Source: a virus. From it: a DNA stretch of 50,523 nucleotides. The notes beneath the pieces are model-generated. The model was not told the origin of the DNA. It did not search any database and was given only the letters and a program-made list of their open reading frames with translations. This document shows, piece after piece, positions 7,412 through 17,371 of the stretch. The stretch lies in IMG/VR virus record IMGVR_UViG_3300030385_002049, positions 1 to 50,523 of that record; one strand, given 5' to 3'. Position numbers and translations under genes: made by a program. Within the stretch, counting starts at the first letter, position 1, and the number at the start of each line of letters is the position of its first letter.

Positions 7412-10400
7412 ATGGCTTTGTCTCCAGAGGAACTACAAGCACACTTCGATTCACTAAACGCAGGAAACGCCCCTCCAGAAGTCCCTCCGGACGCTGCTCT
7501 AGACATCGTAACACCTGAAAATACTTCGTCTTTGTCTCCAGACGAACTACAAGCATTCTTCGATTCACTAAACGCAGACACAGACACAGACACAGACACA
7601 GACACAGACACAGACACAGACACAGTCACAGACACAGAAGAGAGAGGCGCGTTTGACGACTTGGGTAAAGCTTTCAAATCTGGAATAGATCAACAGTTTG
7701 AACAAGTTGCTGAAGGGCTAGAATTCTTTGGAGCAGAAGGCGTAAGCGACTGGCTTGAAGACTTCACGGACGCACCAGAAAATTACGAAAGTGCTACACA
7801 AAAATTTATTGGGCAAAACGACGATATTTGGTTTGATTATGATTGGTCAGAAGGCCCTAGATTTCTTATGGAAGTAGCGGCGCAATTAGTTGGGAATGTA
7901 GCGCTTCGAATAAGCGGTGGCCTCACCGCTGCAGGGACAGCATTTGTTGCATCTGGTGGTAATCCTCTAGCCGCAGCTACTGCGGGTGCGGCTGGGGCCT
8001 TTCTTACTCCAGCTGTGTTTAATGCTGTTCGAGTAATAGGATCAACTATGCCCGATCGATTAGAAAGAGACGGTCGTGCGGGGCAAGATCCAACATGGGA
8101 GGATTGGATGGTTGTAGGTACAACGGCAGGAGTATCAGGAATATTGGAATCTGTTGGAGTAAAGAATCTTGGAAAATTAAATAAACTTTATAATTCGTGG
8201 CTAAAACGCACGGCAATGTCGGCAGGACGAGAAGGAGGAACTGAATTTGCACAATCAATTGTTGAAGAAACGGGCGCAGCAATAGGCACAGAAAAAGGAT
8301 TTAGAAGTTCTCAACAAATTATTGAAACCGCAGTGGCGGAAGGAGGAGCTGGAGCAGCGGCTGGAGGCGGTTTTCAAGGTATTGTAGAAGCGAGTGCGGC
8401 TGGGGCACAGGCAATAATAGGGCCACCAAAAGCAGTTCCTACAACTAACGAACCTGATCCTAATTGGAGAGAAAACACACAAGTAATTGTAGACGAAGAA
8501 GTACAAACAAAACTTCAAGAAATAAACGACAAGAGCCCGACTCCATTAAAAGAAATGAGCCCAGCGGACTTAGCGGAAGTAATCAAGTCTATTGGGCACA
8601 ACTATTCGGTTCTCCCCGGAGAAAAAAAAGAAAGTGTCTATGCCAAATTAGTTGGTTTTATAGAACAAGATGCAAAAATGGAACAAGCATTAATCCAAGC
8701 TAAAAAAGATGTTTTATCTTATGTTGACGACTCTAGACTTCTTAGAGAGGAAAGAGAAAAATTAGACAATATGTCTCCTGAAGAATACGCAGACTACATA
8801 AAACAACAATACGGACCGGAAGCTACTCCAGGGCAATACTCTAAAACGCGGGTGGCACGAATTAACGCAGACACACAAGTAGAGTATTTAAAAACTACAC
8901 CGATTTATAATCTTGGAGCTGCAGGGAGGACAGAATATGAAGCACAATTAAAAGAAAAGTTTTCTCAAAAAGAATTATTTAATTTTGTTCAACAAGTTGG
9001 TTTTAGGGACAGCCCAGAAAATATCAGCATAAATCCTAAAACAGGAAAAAATAAATTAGCTCGAATATTAGTCGAAAATATGGCTAGTGGAGAATTGCAA
9101 AGAGAACGATTAAAAGACAAGCCTTTACAAGAACACGATTTATTTTGGGAAACTACATACGATAAAGACGGTGGATTAACGCCATCGTCTTTAGAAGACC
9201 AGCAAGGACCAATGTTAGACGCGTTACTTAAAGACGATGGCAATGCGCTATCCGTGCAACTTCTTATAGTAGATCAAAATGTAAAACACAAAGAGAGCAT
9301 GGTAGATCAAGCTAGAAAACGTTCTGTTCGTTTTGAACGAACAGGTATTGTGAACTTAAACAAAAACGCTTCTATAGAAGAAAGAATACAAAGTGGGCGA
9401 GGAGAATTAGTTTTAGCCCCCGATGATGAACAAAATAAACCTGCAAGAGAGTGGTTAAATAAAACACGCGGAGAAACTCCAGCGAACGCACAGAAATATG
9501 CTGTGGGCCAACCATTACGTTCATTTATTCCTGGAAATGCAGTAGTAGCGTCTACATCAATAAGTTTAAGTGCATTGCCGCATTTGAGTCGAGGAAAAGA
9601 TGCTCTTGCAACTACAATGTCATTTATATCAAAACAAATAAGACCTTATGCAGTATTAGGTGTGCCAGGTTCATTGTTAATGGTAGACCAAATTGGAAGA
9701 ACAAAATCTTTTGAAACACAAGCTCTACAGATTGGCGAAGACATTGATAAAGCCATACTTACCAGTAAACAAAAAGGAGAAATTAAAAGTATAAAAGAAG
9801 GAGACGACATACTTCGAGCTTTTTTACAAAAAAAAGGAGGCCAAATAGAGCTAACGAAAGAAGACGAAGCTAATATACAAGAACTTCAAGACGTCTATCG
9901 ACAAGAATTAAACTATCCTGATCCAAGCGGATCAGTACTTGGCATGACTCCAGCTCAATTAGAACACGAAATAGAGATACTTGAGGGGCTAAAACAAGGC
10001 GCACAAAAAAGTGAAATTTCTTTAGCCCAACTTCCTGAATCTATGCGCGATGTAGCTCTTGAAGTTCGCGCAACAATTGATGCGTTAAGCACTCGTCTTA
10101 TAGAAGAATTTAATTTACCCGAAGAAACTAAAGATACAATAAGAAAGGGATTAAATTCTTATGTAACACAGACAATGGAGTTATTTGAAACAGAAAGAGG
10201 ATATAACCCATTATTCGCTTCAAGGGCAATATTTAAAAAAAGTGACGAGGGAAAAGCAGCTCGAAAATTAATCGACGCTGCAGTTACTGAATTAATGGCA
10301 TTAAACAGAGGAGATCCTCGGTTTAATGAAAAAAAAGCAAGAACGATAGTACACGGCGTACTTTCAAGCAGAACTGCTTATGCTCAAGCCGCAGATGTGG

Positions 10401-13066
10401 CAACTCTTCCAGAAATTTTAAAAGGGGGTACTTTACAAGGGGGAGCAACTTTTGCTAATCCGGGAGCGTTATTAAAAAGTCGTGCTCACTTAACCCCAGC
10501 TATGAAAAAGTTATTAGGAGAAGTAACAGATCCTAGAATAATGGCAACTCAATCTATAGCTCGTATTGGAAAAATGGTAGAACTAACTAGATTTTTTAAT
10601 GATCTTATTCAACTTAATAACCTTCCCGGAGAAATGATGTTTTCTCCTAAACCAGTAGCTAATTTAACTGTGCAGATTGCTCCTAATCCATTTAATCCTT
10701 TATCAGGATATTATACTTCTCCTGACATAGCTAAAGTACTTGGTATTACAGAAAATACCGTTACACAAACCGAGGACGGTGTTTGGTGGATGCTATACGA
10801 AGTAGGTTTTATGATTCCTAAAGGATTAACTCAATTTGGTTTAATTGTATTATCTCCTGGAACTCAAGCAAGAAACTTATTTGGAGCTGCCGCTATGTTT
10901 ATGACCGCTGGGTATTTACAAAATGATGGCTGGGGAGAATCAATTCGTGCAGTTAGAGAGCAATTAGGTTGGTTTGATCCATACGACGCCGATGGAAACG
11001 TTACTCCAGAATCAGCTAAAGGCAGAAAGTTTATGCACAGAGCACAACAATTGGGAGTTAGTAATACTTCTCCACAATTACTTGAAGCAATGTCTATGTT
11101 TAATAAGCTAGGGAATATAAACAACCCAACTTTAAAAGACGTTTTACACGCAGCGTATTATTTAAAAAATAAGACTGCTGTTGGAGAAGCTTTAAAAGCT
11201 CCTAAAGGGATAGCTCCACGAGTAGTAGGATCAGCAGTAGTAGGATCTGCTTTTTGGGCTGGAGCATTTATATTGGGGCTTTTGCCAACTGCTGCGACTA
11301 TACTCGGAGCAGGAATAGGAGCAGTTGGCTTCGGTAGAGTTATTAAAGTTGCAAAAGATACGTATGCTGCTGCCGATGATATTTTTAAAATGTTGGCTTG
11401 GGGTGTAGACATGACTCAAATAAGAGAAGCTTTGGCAGAATTAGATCAAAAATCTGGTTTAAAAAACGGCTTAACAAACGATATGAAATTAAAAGTTTTA
11501 TTAGAATACGCAAACACATTAACTTTTAATTTTGGTGGTTCTCGTTATAGACGAAAAATTGCTCCGTTAGCTCCTGATGATTCAAGCAATGTAGAATATA
11601 CGTCTAGTTTAGGCAAAAAATTACGTACTTTAACTAATGTAGATGAAGCTATTGAAGAAATATCGGCATTTCACGTACGTCAAAAAATTCCTAATTATGA
11701 TTATTTAGGTCTGTTTGCAGGGTGGTGGCGTAGATTAATAATCGGTAATTTTATTGCTTTTCCTACTTTAATTGCTTCTACATCTGCGAATATAGTTAAA
11801 ATTGGATCGAAACAACTTAGGTTTGAACTATCTGATGGATTAATGGAAGAAGCTAAATTGGCAAAAGAAGGAATAGCTTACCGATTGGACGACGGAACAG
11901 AATCAATAGTATCTAGAAACGTAAAGCCTATGAACAGCATAGGACGAAGATCTTTATTATATGGAGTTATGGGTGGTGCTGCCTCAAGCGTTTTAGCTAC
12001 CGCTGCAGCATATCATTTTGATACAGACGAAGAAGATTTAGAAGCAGCAGCTGTTGTAGGGCCGGAATATGCGTTTAACCATGAACTATTAACTGCTAGT
12101 AGAATTGAAAAAGGTGTACAATATTTCTTGGATTTGAGTTATTTGTTTCCGCACACTGGTATTACTCAAATGAAACCAACTATTCTAAATGCGTTACGCC
12201 AAGGAGAGTTTGATGACGAAGCGGCAGCGATAAGTGTAGCTAAAGGAATAGCATGGTGGGCTTATGACTATGCTAGTACTTATACTCAGGTATCTATTGG
12301 ACCAGGAGTAATGCTAGAAGTGCTAAACAATCAAAAAAACAATCGTGCAAAAAGTGCTATTTATAACCCAAAAGAAAGCGGTACGGCAATTGTTCAAGAC
12401 GTTTTAAGACACATATTTACCCAAGCAGGGCCTGGTGTATTAAGCCAATACGGTAAAGTAGCACGAGCTTTTGCAGAAGGGGATGAACGATTTGATAAAT
12501 ATGGAAATACTGTGTCTAAAATGGAAGCACTTTTGCGTATGGGAGGCGGTATGCTTTCAGAATACGATTCTAATAAAAGTATTAAGTTTCGTGTAGGTGA
12601 TTTTGTTAGCAAGTTTGAAAGGTATGCTGAAAGCATGATGCGAGATGCTAGGATATATCAAGGCCCTATGACAGAAGAACAAATTATGGCGGATTATGAT
12701 ACAGCGAATAGAATTTGGCTTGGGCTACAAAAAGATTTTTATTACCAATATCTTGCTTTTAAAAGCAGGCAAATGGATGAAAGTACGTATGATGAGGCTA
12801 TTGAACGTTTAACAAGTCAAGCAGGCATTTACACTGATACTTTGTATAATCTTAAAGACGGAATATATACGCCTTGGGAACTGCCCAAGTCAATTGAAGA
12901 GGGTTTTGACAGAAATACTGAATTAATGAAAGCCACACAAAGAAAACAAGGTAGAAATCCATCAGACATTAAACGAACATTTCCTTGGGAAAAAATACAG
13001 GATCGTTACGACTTTTTACTTGACGCTAAGATTAAACTGTACGGGAAGGATACTTTTCCTGATTAA
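7412..13066 (+). CDS. giant internal virion/ejection protein, 1884 residues
   Basis: The largest gene of the window. It opens with a duplicated motif (LSPEELQAHFDSLNAG, LSPDELQAFFDSLNAD) and an Asp-Thr repeat at about residues 55-70. Hydrophobic, Gly/Ala-rich segments occur at about 156-209, 1270-1311 and 1510-1537, separated by long charged helical regions; PGTQARNLFGAAAMF near 1153 is a motif I associate with large marine phage virion proteins. Size, membrane-prone segments and location at the end of the tail module suit an ejected protein that helps DNA cross the cell envelope, as T7 gp16 or P22 ejection proteins do. No lytic or protease active site was recognised. The gene at 35481-38612 is the positional counterpart. 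Its 3' end overlaps the convergent nuclease gene by 35 bases. Confidence 0.65.
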   Translation: MALSPEELQAHFDSLNAGNAPPEVPPDAALDIVTPENTSSLSPDELQAFFDSLNADTDTDTDTDTDTDTDTVTDTEERGAFDDLGKAFKSGIDQQFEQVAEGLEFFGAEGVSDWLEDFTDAPENYESATQKFIGQNDDIWFDYDWSEGPRFLMEVAAQLVGNVALRISGGLTAAGTAFVASGGNPLAAATAGAAGAFLTPAVFNAVRVIGSTMPDRLERDGRAGQDPTWEDWMVVGTTAGVSGILESVGVKNLGKLNKLYNSWLKRTAMSAGREGGTEFAQSIVEETGAAIGTEKGFRSSQQIIETAVAEGGAGAAAGGGFQGIVEASAAGAQAIIGPPKAVPTTNEPDPNWRENTQVIVDEEVQTKLQEINDKSPTPLKEMSPADLAEVIKSIGHNYSVLPGEKKESVYAKLVGFIEQDAKMEQALIQAKKDVLSYVDDSRLLREEREKLDNMSPEEYADYIKQQYGPEATPGQYSKTRVARINADTQVEYLKTTPIYNLGAAGRTEYEAQLKEKFSQKELFNFVQQVGFRDSPENISINPKTGKNKLARILVENMASGELQRERLKDKPLQEHDLFWETTYDKDGGLTPSSLEDQQGPMLDALLKDDGNALSVQLLIVDQNVKHKESMVDQARKRSVRFERTGIVNLNKNASIEERIQSGRGELVLAPDDEQNKPAREWLNKTRGETPANAQKYAVGQPLRSFIPGNAVVASTSISLSALPHLSRGKDALATTMSFISKQIRPYAVLGVPGSLLMVDQIGRTKSFETQALQIGEDIDKAILTSKQKGEIKSIKEGDDILRAFLQKKGGQIELTKEDEANIQELQDVYRQELNYPDPSGSVLGMTPAQLEHEIEILEGLKQGAQKSEISLAQLPESMRDVALEVRATIDALSTRLIEEFNLPEETKDTIRKGLNSYVTQTMELFETERGYNPLFASRAIFKKSDEGKAARKLIDAAVTELMALNRGDPRFNEKKARTIVHGVLSSRTAYAQAADVATLPEILKGGTLQGGATFANPGALLKSRAHLTPAMKKLLGEVTDPRIMATQSIARIGKMVELTRFFNDLIQLNNLPGEMMFSPKPVANLTVQIAPNPFNPLSGYYTSPDIAKVLGITENTVTQTEDGVWWMLYEVGFMIPKGLTQFGLIVLSPGTQARNLFGAAAMFMTAGYLQNDGWGESIRAVREQLGWFDPYDADGNVTPESAKGRKFMHRAQQLGVSNTSPQLLEAMSMFNKLGNINNPTLKDVLHAAYYLKNKTAVGEALKAPKGIAPRVVGSAVVGSAFWAGAFILGLLPTAATILGAGIGAVGFGRVIKVAKDTYAAADDIFKMLAWGVDMTQIREALAELDQKSGLKNGLTNDMKLKVLLEYANTLTFNFGGSRYRRKIAPLAPDDSSNVEYTSSLGKKLRTLTNVDEAIEEISAFHVRQKIPNYDYLGLFAGWWRRLIIGNFIAFPTLIASTSANIVKIGSKQLRFELSDGLMEEAKLAKEGIAYRLDDGTESIVSRNVKPMNSIGRRSLLYGVMGGAASSVLATAAAYHFDTDEEDLEAAAVVGPEYAFNHELLTASRIEKGVQYFLDLSYLFPHTGITQMKPTILNALRQGEFDDEAAAISVAKGIAWWAYDYASTYTQVSIGPGVMLEVLNNQKNNRAKSAIYNPKESGTAIVQDVLRHIFTQAGPGVLSQYGKVARAFAEGDERFDKYGNTVSKMEALLRMGGGMLSEYDSNKSIKFRVGDFVSKFERYAESMMRDARIYQGPMTEEQIMADYDTANRIWLGLQKDFYYQYLAFKSRQMDESTYDEAIERLTSQAGIYTDTLYNLKDGIYTPWELPKSIEEGFDRNTELMKATQRKQGRNPSDIKRTFPWEKIQDRYDFLLDAKIKLYGKDTFPD
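7414..7580 (+). repeat. direct repeat of a 17-residue coding unit
   Basis: Bases from about 7415 to 7461 and from about 7532 to 7578 are near-identical (shared core TTTGTCTCCAGA, GAACTACAAGCA, CTTCGATTCACTAAACGCAG). They encode LSPEELQAHFDSLNA and LSPDELQAFFDSLNA at the start of the giant virion protein, about 117 bases apart. Confidence 0.85.
7576..7637 (+). repeat. hexanucleotide GACACA/ACAGAC tandem repeat coding for (Asp-Thr)n
   Basis: Roughly ten copies of the six-base unit GACACA encode alternating Asp-Thr in the giant virion protein, with one unit changed so that Val replaces Thr. The unit keeps the reading frame whatever its copy number, so slippage can lengthen or shorten the linker without breaking the gene. 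Confidence 0.9.
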
Positions 13067-13736
13067 ACTTTTCTACTCGTTCCATCCAAGTATCAGCGGC
13101 TCTTTTAAATTCGTCGCCTTCCAAAACAAATTCTTGATACAAACAATCTATAGAGCACATCATAATAACTCCTTTTTCAATGTCTGTGCCGTAAAGTTCG
13201 TTGTGCGCCAATGCGTATGCAGCTAATTGTTGGAAGTAGTCCCACACCCATTGTCTGCGTTTAGGTCGATTGGTTTGTTTAAAGTCCATAATAGCTAATT
13301 CATTTTCGTGAACTCCTACCACATCTGACTTACCCGCATATTTTTCTGGGTAATACAGCGATATTTCACAACCGTACACTTGAGAAACATTAGGCAACCC
13401 TTCGTCCATAATGGTACACGCCATTTTGTACGCTCGTTTTTCATCCGCATTGTTAGGCTTGTAATCCCAGATTTCGCCGTCTCGAAGTTGGCGCTCCAGG
13501 AGGTCGTGCATATAGGTTCCTCTTGCTGCAGCTTCTGTTCTAATGCGTTCGGCTTCTTCCTCGCCTACTCTCTCACGCCATTTTTTTAAGCTGTCGCCTT
13601 CTTTAGTAGCAGACAAAATCGTTGTGACCGAAGGTAGTTTATTGCCGTTGCAATCGTAAAACCTTCCGTCTTTAGTATCTTCACTTTCAAATACGCCATA
13701 CTCGTACGGTGATTCGTACAGTATTTTGTTCTTCAT
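13032..13736 (-). CDS. RecB/Cas4-like PD-(D/E)XK exonuclease
   Basis: A 234-residue nuclease. Residues 68-80 (EAAARGTYMHDLL) carry the His77-containing helix typical of RecB-family nucleases. Glu124 lies in YGCEIS, AGKSDVVG gives Asp138, IMDFKQT gives Asp151-x-Lys153, and QQLAAYA gives the QxxxY motif near 170-174. All catalytic positions are present. It should degrade or process DNA ends in replication or recombination. It is the last gene of the minus-strand replication operon, two bases after the small gene 13739-13909. It converges on the giant virion gene with a 35-base overlap and no visible terminator. A second end-processing nuclease is at 43447-44289. Confidence 0.82.
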   Translation of the reverse strand: MKNKILYESPYEYGVFESEDTKDGRFYDCNGNKLPSVTTILSATKEGDSLKKWRERVGEEEAERIRTEAAARGTYMHDLLERQLRDGEIWDYKPNNADEKRAYKMACTIMDEGLPNVSQVYGCEISLYYPEKYAGKSDVVGVHENELAIMDFKQTNRPKRRQWVWDYFQQLAAYALAHNELYGTDIEKGVIMMCSIDCLYQEFVLEGDEFKRAADTWMERVEKFNQEKYPSRTV

Positions 13737-13738
13737 AG

Positions 13739-13909
13739 CTACGATTTAGGAACGTCGTTCAAACGGCCACTTTTAAGATCCGCTTCTAGCCTTTTTACGG
13801 CGAAAGCAAATACATTGCTAGTAGGTCGTTCAGTCTTTTTACCAATTCCATTAGCTAGTTCAACAATCTCTTTACGTATTGCTACGCTTTTCCATCTATC
13901 TGTATCCAT
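13739..13909 (-). CDS. small regulator-like protein (56 residues)
   Basis: A 56-residue protein beginning MDTDRWKSVAIRKEIVE, preceded by AGGAGTAAAAA, the same leader as that of the gene starting at 19798. 'WKSVAIRKEIVELAN' followed by a second helix (SNVFAFAVKRLEADL) resembles a ribbon-helix-helix DNA-binding protein, with the short strand at WKSVAIR. It lies between polymerase and nuclease genes in the replication operon and could autoregulate it. The RHH assignment is inferred from the strand-helix-helix pattern only. Confidence 0.65.
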   Translation of the reverse strand: MDTDRWKSVAIRKEIVELANGIGKKTERPTSNVFAFAVKRLEADLKSGRLNDVPKS

Positions 13910-13964
13910 TTTTTACTCCTGTAATTTTACATTATACACTGAAAGCTAAGATATATCCTAACTT

Positions 13965-15830
13965 TTATTCGGGGTTTCCCATAGAATCGCCCCAATTCTT
14001 CCCAAGTTCAGCATCTACCTTATTAGGAACATCCAAAGGAACTGCTTTCTCCATTAACCGACAGATGTTTTTTACCGCATCCTTGTCTCTTACTGAAAAC
14101 ACGAGTTCGTCGTGTACCTGTAAAAGAGGCAAATAGCCTGCTTCGTAGCAATGCACCATCGCCTGTTTAGTCATGTCCGCAGCGGACCCTTGAATTAGTT
14201 TATTTAAAGCTTTGTAAACAAAAGCTCTTTTAATTTCTCCGTTGTACTCATGCACCGCTTCTTTGTGTTTTAAAGGTCTGCCAGTACCATATTTAAGAGG
14301 TTCCCACATATCAAAGTGACACCTCCTTCCTAAAATTGTTTTAATATATCCTTTTTGATTAGCGCTACGCATAACGGAATCCGCTAACTGCCTTACAAAC
14401 GGAGCGTACGTATTAAACTTCTGTAAAATCTCAGACGCTTCGTCTACTGTAACGCCTAACTGATCGGCTAGTTTTCCTTTACCCATACCATACATAATGC
14501 CAAGACCAATAGTCTTTGCCGTTTTTCTATCAATATCCACAAGATTCGCCACCTCTTGATGAAAGTCTGCGTCTCCTTCGTGGTACGCATCCGCAATCGC
14601 TTCGGCTCCCTCATACTTAGAACGACTTGCGTAGTGCGTAAGAATTCTAGGCTCTTGTTGAGAGAAATCCGCAGAACACCATTGCTCTCCTTCTTCGGGC
14701 AAAAACAAAGAACGAATCAATGGGCCAATTTCCTTGTTTCGTGCAGGCACTTGCTGTAAGTTTGGATTGCTCATGGACAACCGACCTGTGACAGTGCCAC
14801 CGGCTTCTCCTCGAAGTTGTCTAATCTCGGCATGAATCCTTCCGTTGTGTTCGTGCTTTAATATAGAATCAATAAAAGTACTGTGTGTTTTATTTACTTC
14901 TCTGGCTTCTCGTATTAAGTTTGCAACAGGGTGTGTATGGTTCTCCAAAAACGCTTTTGTAAAACTAGGCAATCCAGTAGGCGTTCGTACATAAGTTAAC
15001 TTCAACACATCAAATACTTTTGCTAAAGACTTCGCTGCCCATAACTGGACTTCGGGAACACCGGACTCTTTTTTGATTTTCTGTATAATCTGTTTCTCGC
15101 GCTTGACCAGTTCTATTTTTAAACTTTCTGCTCGTTCTATATCGACGCGAACTCCTTTTTGTTTCATTGCCAACACAACTGGGAGGACATCTATTTCTAA
15201 ATCGAAGATGTTCCAAAGATTTTGTTCTTCTAATAAAACTTTAAAGTGATTCCATAACTTTAGCGTGAGAGCGGCGTCCTGTGTTGCATAAGTCCCCACA
15301 TACGCTGATGGTAAGCGCCACATTTCAGCCTTGGGATCTAGCCCCCACTCTTCGGCAGCTGCATTCAAGTCTGCTTCAGTTTTTCCTTCATTAATGTATT
15401 CACGACCTAACGCATTAAGCGTATACCAATATTGATTCTCATCGATAAGCGGAGCAACAATCATAGTATCAATAATCCTACCGCTTACTGTTATTCCTTC
15501 TTTAGCCAACCACCCTATATCGTAAGTTGCGTTGTGAAAAATCTTATCGCTATTGGTAGCACAAATCTTTTTTGTAAACTCCAATACTTTCTTTTTAGAA
15601 AAATTAAAACCGGCTTCATGACCAAAAGGAAAATAATCTGCGTATCCATCAATAGCAAAAGAAACGCCAACCACTTCTCCATCGCCTCGAATATATCCAG
15701 GACCTAACTGTTTTAAATTAGGATCGCGTGTTTCAAGGTCAATAGCAATTTCTTTTGCTTGGCATAATTGTTCGGTTGGAAAAGAGTCGGGAGCAATCCA
15801 TTCCGTTGGGGGCTTATAAATAAAACTCAT
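13965..15830 (-). CDS. polA: DNA polymerase I-like (family A) with 3'-5' exonuclease
   Basis: A 621-residue polymerase. The N-terminal proofreading domain has all DEDDy residues: Asp31 and Glu33 (AIDLET), Asp104 (NATYDIGWL), Tyr181 and Asp185 (YATQD). The polymerase domain shows motif A (SADFSQQEPRILTHYA), motif B (KTIGLGIMYGMG) and motif C with HDE at 573-575. The 5'-3' exonuclease domain of bacterial PolA is absent, as is usual for phage enzymes. The residue after the motif B lysine, which often influences nucleotide-analogue discrimination, is Thr, followed by Ile-Gly-Leu. It is the replicative polymerase of the minus operon and overlaps the helicase gene by 4 bases (ATGA). No other DNA polymerase is present in the window. 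Confidence 0.95.
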   Translation of the reverse strand: MSFIYKPPTEWIAPDSFPTEQLCQAKEIAIDLETRDPNLKQLGPGYIRGDGEVVGVSFAIDGYADYFPFGHEAGFNFSKKKVLEFTKKICATNSDKIFHNATYDIGWLAKEGITVSGRIIDTMIVAPLIDENQYWYTLNALGREYINEGKTEADLNAAAEEWGLDPKAEMWRLPSAYVGTYATQDAALTLKLWNHFKVLLEEQNLWNIFDLEIDVLPVVLAMKQKGVRVDIERAESLKIELVKREKQIIQKIKKESGVPEVQLWAAKSLAKVFDVLKLTYVRTPTGLPSFTKAFLENHTHPVANLIREAREVNKTHSTFIDSILKHEHNGRIHAEIRQLRGEAGGTVTGRLSMSNPNLQQVPARNKEIGPLIRSLFLPEEGEQWCSADFSQQEPRILTHYASRSKYEGAEAIADAYHEGDADFHQEVANLVDIDRKTAKTIGLGIMYGMGKGKLADQLGVTVDEASEILQKFNTYAPFVRQLADSVMRSANQKGYIKTILGRRCHFDMWEPLKYGTGRPLKHKEAVHEYNGEIKRAFVYKALNKLIQGSAADMTKQAMVHCYEAGYLPLLQVHDELVFSVRDKDAVKNICRLMEKAVPLDVPNKVDAELGKNWGDSMGNPE

Positions 15831-17371
15831 ATAACATACCTATAATAATCGTCTTGGGCTTGGATTAAGTACAAGTTCTCAATTGTCCTTGTAATAGCGA
15901 CATAGAACTGTCTGTGTAGCCCATCTGGTTGTAACATAGAAGTTTGTTTCTGCGCTTTAGAAAGATCTAAATACACAGCTACATTCTCCGCTTCCCCACC
16001 TTTTGCCTGGTGAATAGTTGAAATGACAATTCGTGGTTCTCCTTTTAAATCTTCGTTATTCGTCCTTGCTCTTTCGATAAAACCTCTTCGTTCTACATCG
16101 ATCGTTGTTTTAAATACTTCTTTCCAATCCTTGCCTAAACACTCTTCTCGTAATCCATAGTTATCAATGATCTCTTTAACATTAACCGTTTGATTTTTAT
16201 TAGGGGCTTGGGTTACTTGCGTTAAAAAACCTCGTTTTACTCCAGCTTTACCTAAATAAAAATACAAATCATCCAACTCGCCAAGAGTCACTTCTTCATT
16301 TTTAGCTAACTTTTCCCACACCGTTAGTGCAGACATCATCTTACGAGAGATATATCGAAAATGATTGTGTGTAAATGGATAACCATTATCAATTAAATAC
16401 TTTCGTACATTGTAGCCTTTCGAAGCATCCGTCAACATATAGTCACACGATGCAAGAATGAGCCATTGACCACTGTGCACAGGCAATAGTTCTACGGAAC
16501 TCACTTTACTGACTGTTCCTTTTTCTGCTCTAGGCTTATATGTCTTAGGTTCTCTGACACTAATTCTGTGCGATATTCTTTCCGCTAATGGGTGTACTAA
16601 CGAAGGAATACGATACGATTGATCTAAAATAACATTCTCTCCTCGGTAATTTACAAAACGCTGAGGTTTTGCACCATTCCATTCATAGATAGCTTGGTCG
16701 TCGTCTCCAGCAATATAGGTTTGTTCGGCATTAGCAGATAAAGCATCTACTAACCTCCAATTTAACTCCGCTAAATCTTGCGCTTCATCAACAATTAATA
16801 GATCTAATTCTGGAGGAGTGCCGTCTGCTAAAAACTTATTAATCATATCTGCAAAAGAATGAATTGGTGGCACTCTAGACAAACGAAATGTTTCCCATGC
16901 TTCGGCTATCGGTTCTAGCATATGTATAACCACCCCTTTACGCTCCTCTTTCTCTAAAGATAAACGCTCCTCTTTCAAAGAGCGACAGTTTGCTTTTGCG
17001 CGCTCTATGATGTCGAAGTAGGGATCTTGGACCACTGTCCTCAACGCTCTCGCGCTATTATTATACTTTTTTGTTAAATTGAACTCATACTCTTCAAGAA
17101 ACTCAAATACATTTCGACCATTCATAACTTGAGAAATACCCATAGCTCTTTTACAAAACGCATGGCTAGTACAAAAATAAGGCATTTCATCAAAGCCTAA
17201 ACCAAATCGTGCATGGGCTCTATTCTTACCTTCGTCCGCTGCTTTCACTGAAAAAGAAATGAACGCAATTTTTTGTGGGTTCACTCCTTTGTCTAAGTGT
17301 TCCTCTATTATGTTCATTAATGTAGTTGTTTTTCCTGTCCCTGGTGGGCCAAAATACTTAGTTACTCCCAT
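15827..17371 (-). CDS. UvrD/PcrA-like superfamily 1 DNA helicase
   Basis: A 514-residue helicase with Walker A GPPGTGKTT at residues 8-16, motif II IVDEAQD, motif III AGDDDQAIYEW, motif IV-like LDQSYRIP, motif V STIHQAKGGEAENV and motif VI QFYVAITRT. All canonical SF1A motifs are present, in a compact form compared with the 700-residue bacterial UvrD. It would translocate 3'-5' on single strands and open the duplex for the adjacent polymerase. The gene overlaps the primase by 10 bases and the polymerase by 4, so primase, helicase and polymerase are translated as one unit. Confidence 0.92.
   Translation of the reverse strand: MGVTKYFGPPGTGKTTTLMNIIEEHLDKGVNPQKIAFISFSVKAADEGKNRAHARFGLGFDEMPYFCTSHAFCKRAMGISQVMNGRNVFEFLEEYEFNLTKKYNNSARALRTVVQDPYFDIIERAKANCRSLKEERLSLEKEERKGVVIHMLEPIAEAWETFRLSRVPPIHSFADMINKFLADGTPPELDLLIVDEAQDLAELNWRLVDALSANAEQTYIAGDDDQAIYEWNGAKPQRFVNYRGENVILDQSYRIPSLVHPLAERISHRISVREPKTYKPRAEKGTVSKVSSVELLPVHSGQWLILASCDYMLTDASKGYNVRKYLIDNGYPFTHNHFRYISRKMMSALTVWEKLAKNEEVTLGELDDLYFYLGKAGVKRGFLTQVTQAPNKNQTVNVKEIIDNYGLREECLGKDWKEVFKTTIDVERRGFIERARTNNEDLKGEPRIVISTIHQAKGGEAENVAVYLDLSKAQKQTSMLQPDGLHRQFYVAITRTIENLYLIQAQDDYYRYVI

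Noticed and set aside
7402-7677. Minus-strand frame with Ser-Val repeats
   Set aside because: It is the complement of the Asp-Thr microsatellite inside the giant virion gene.
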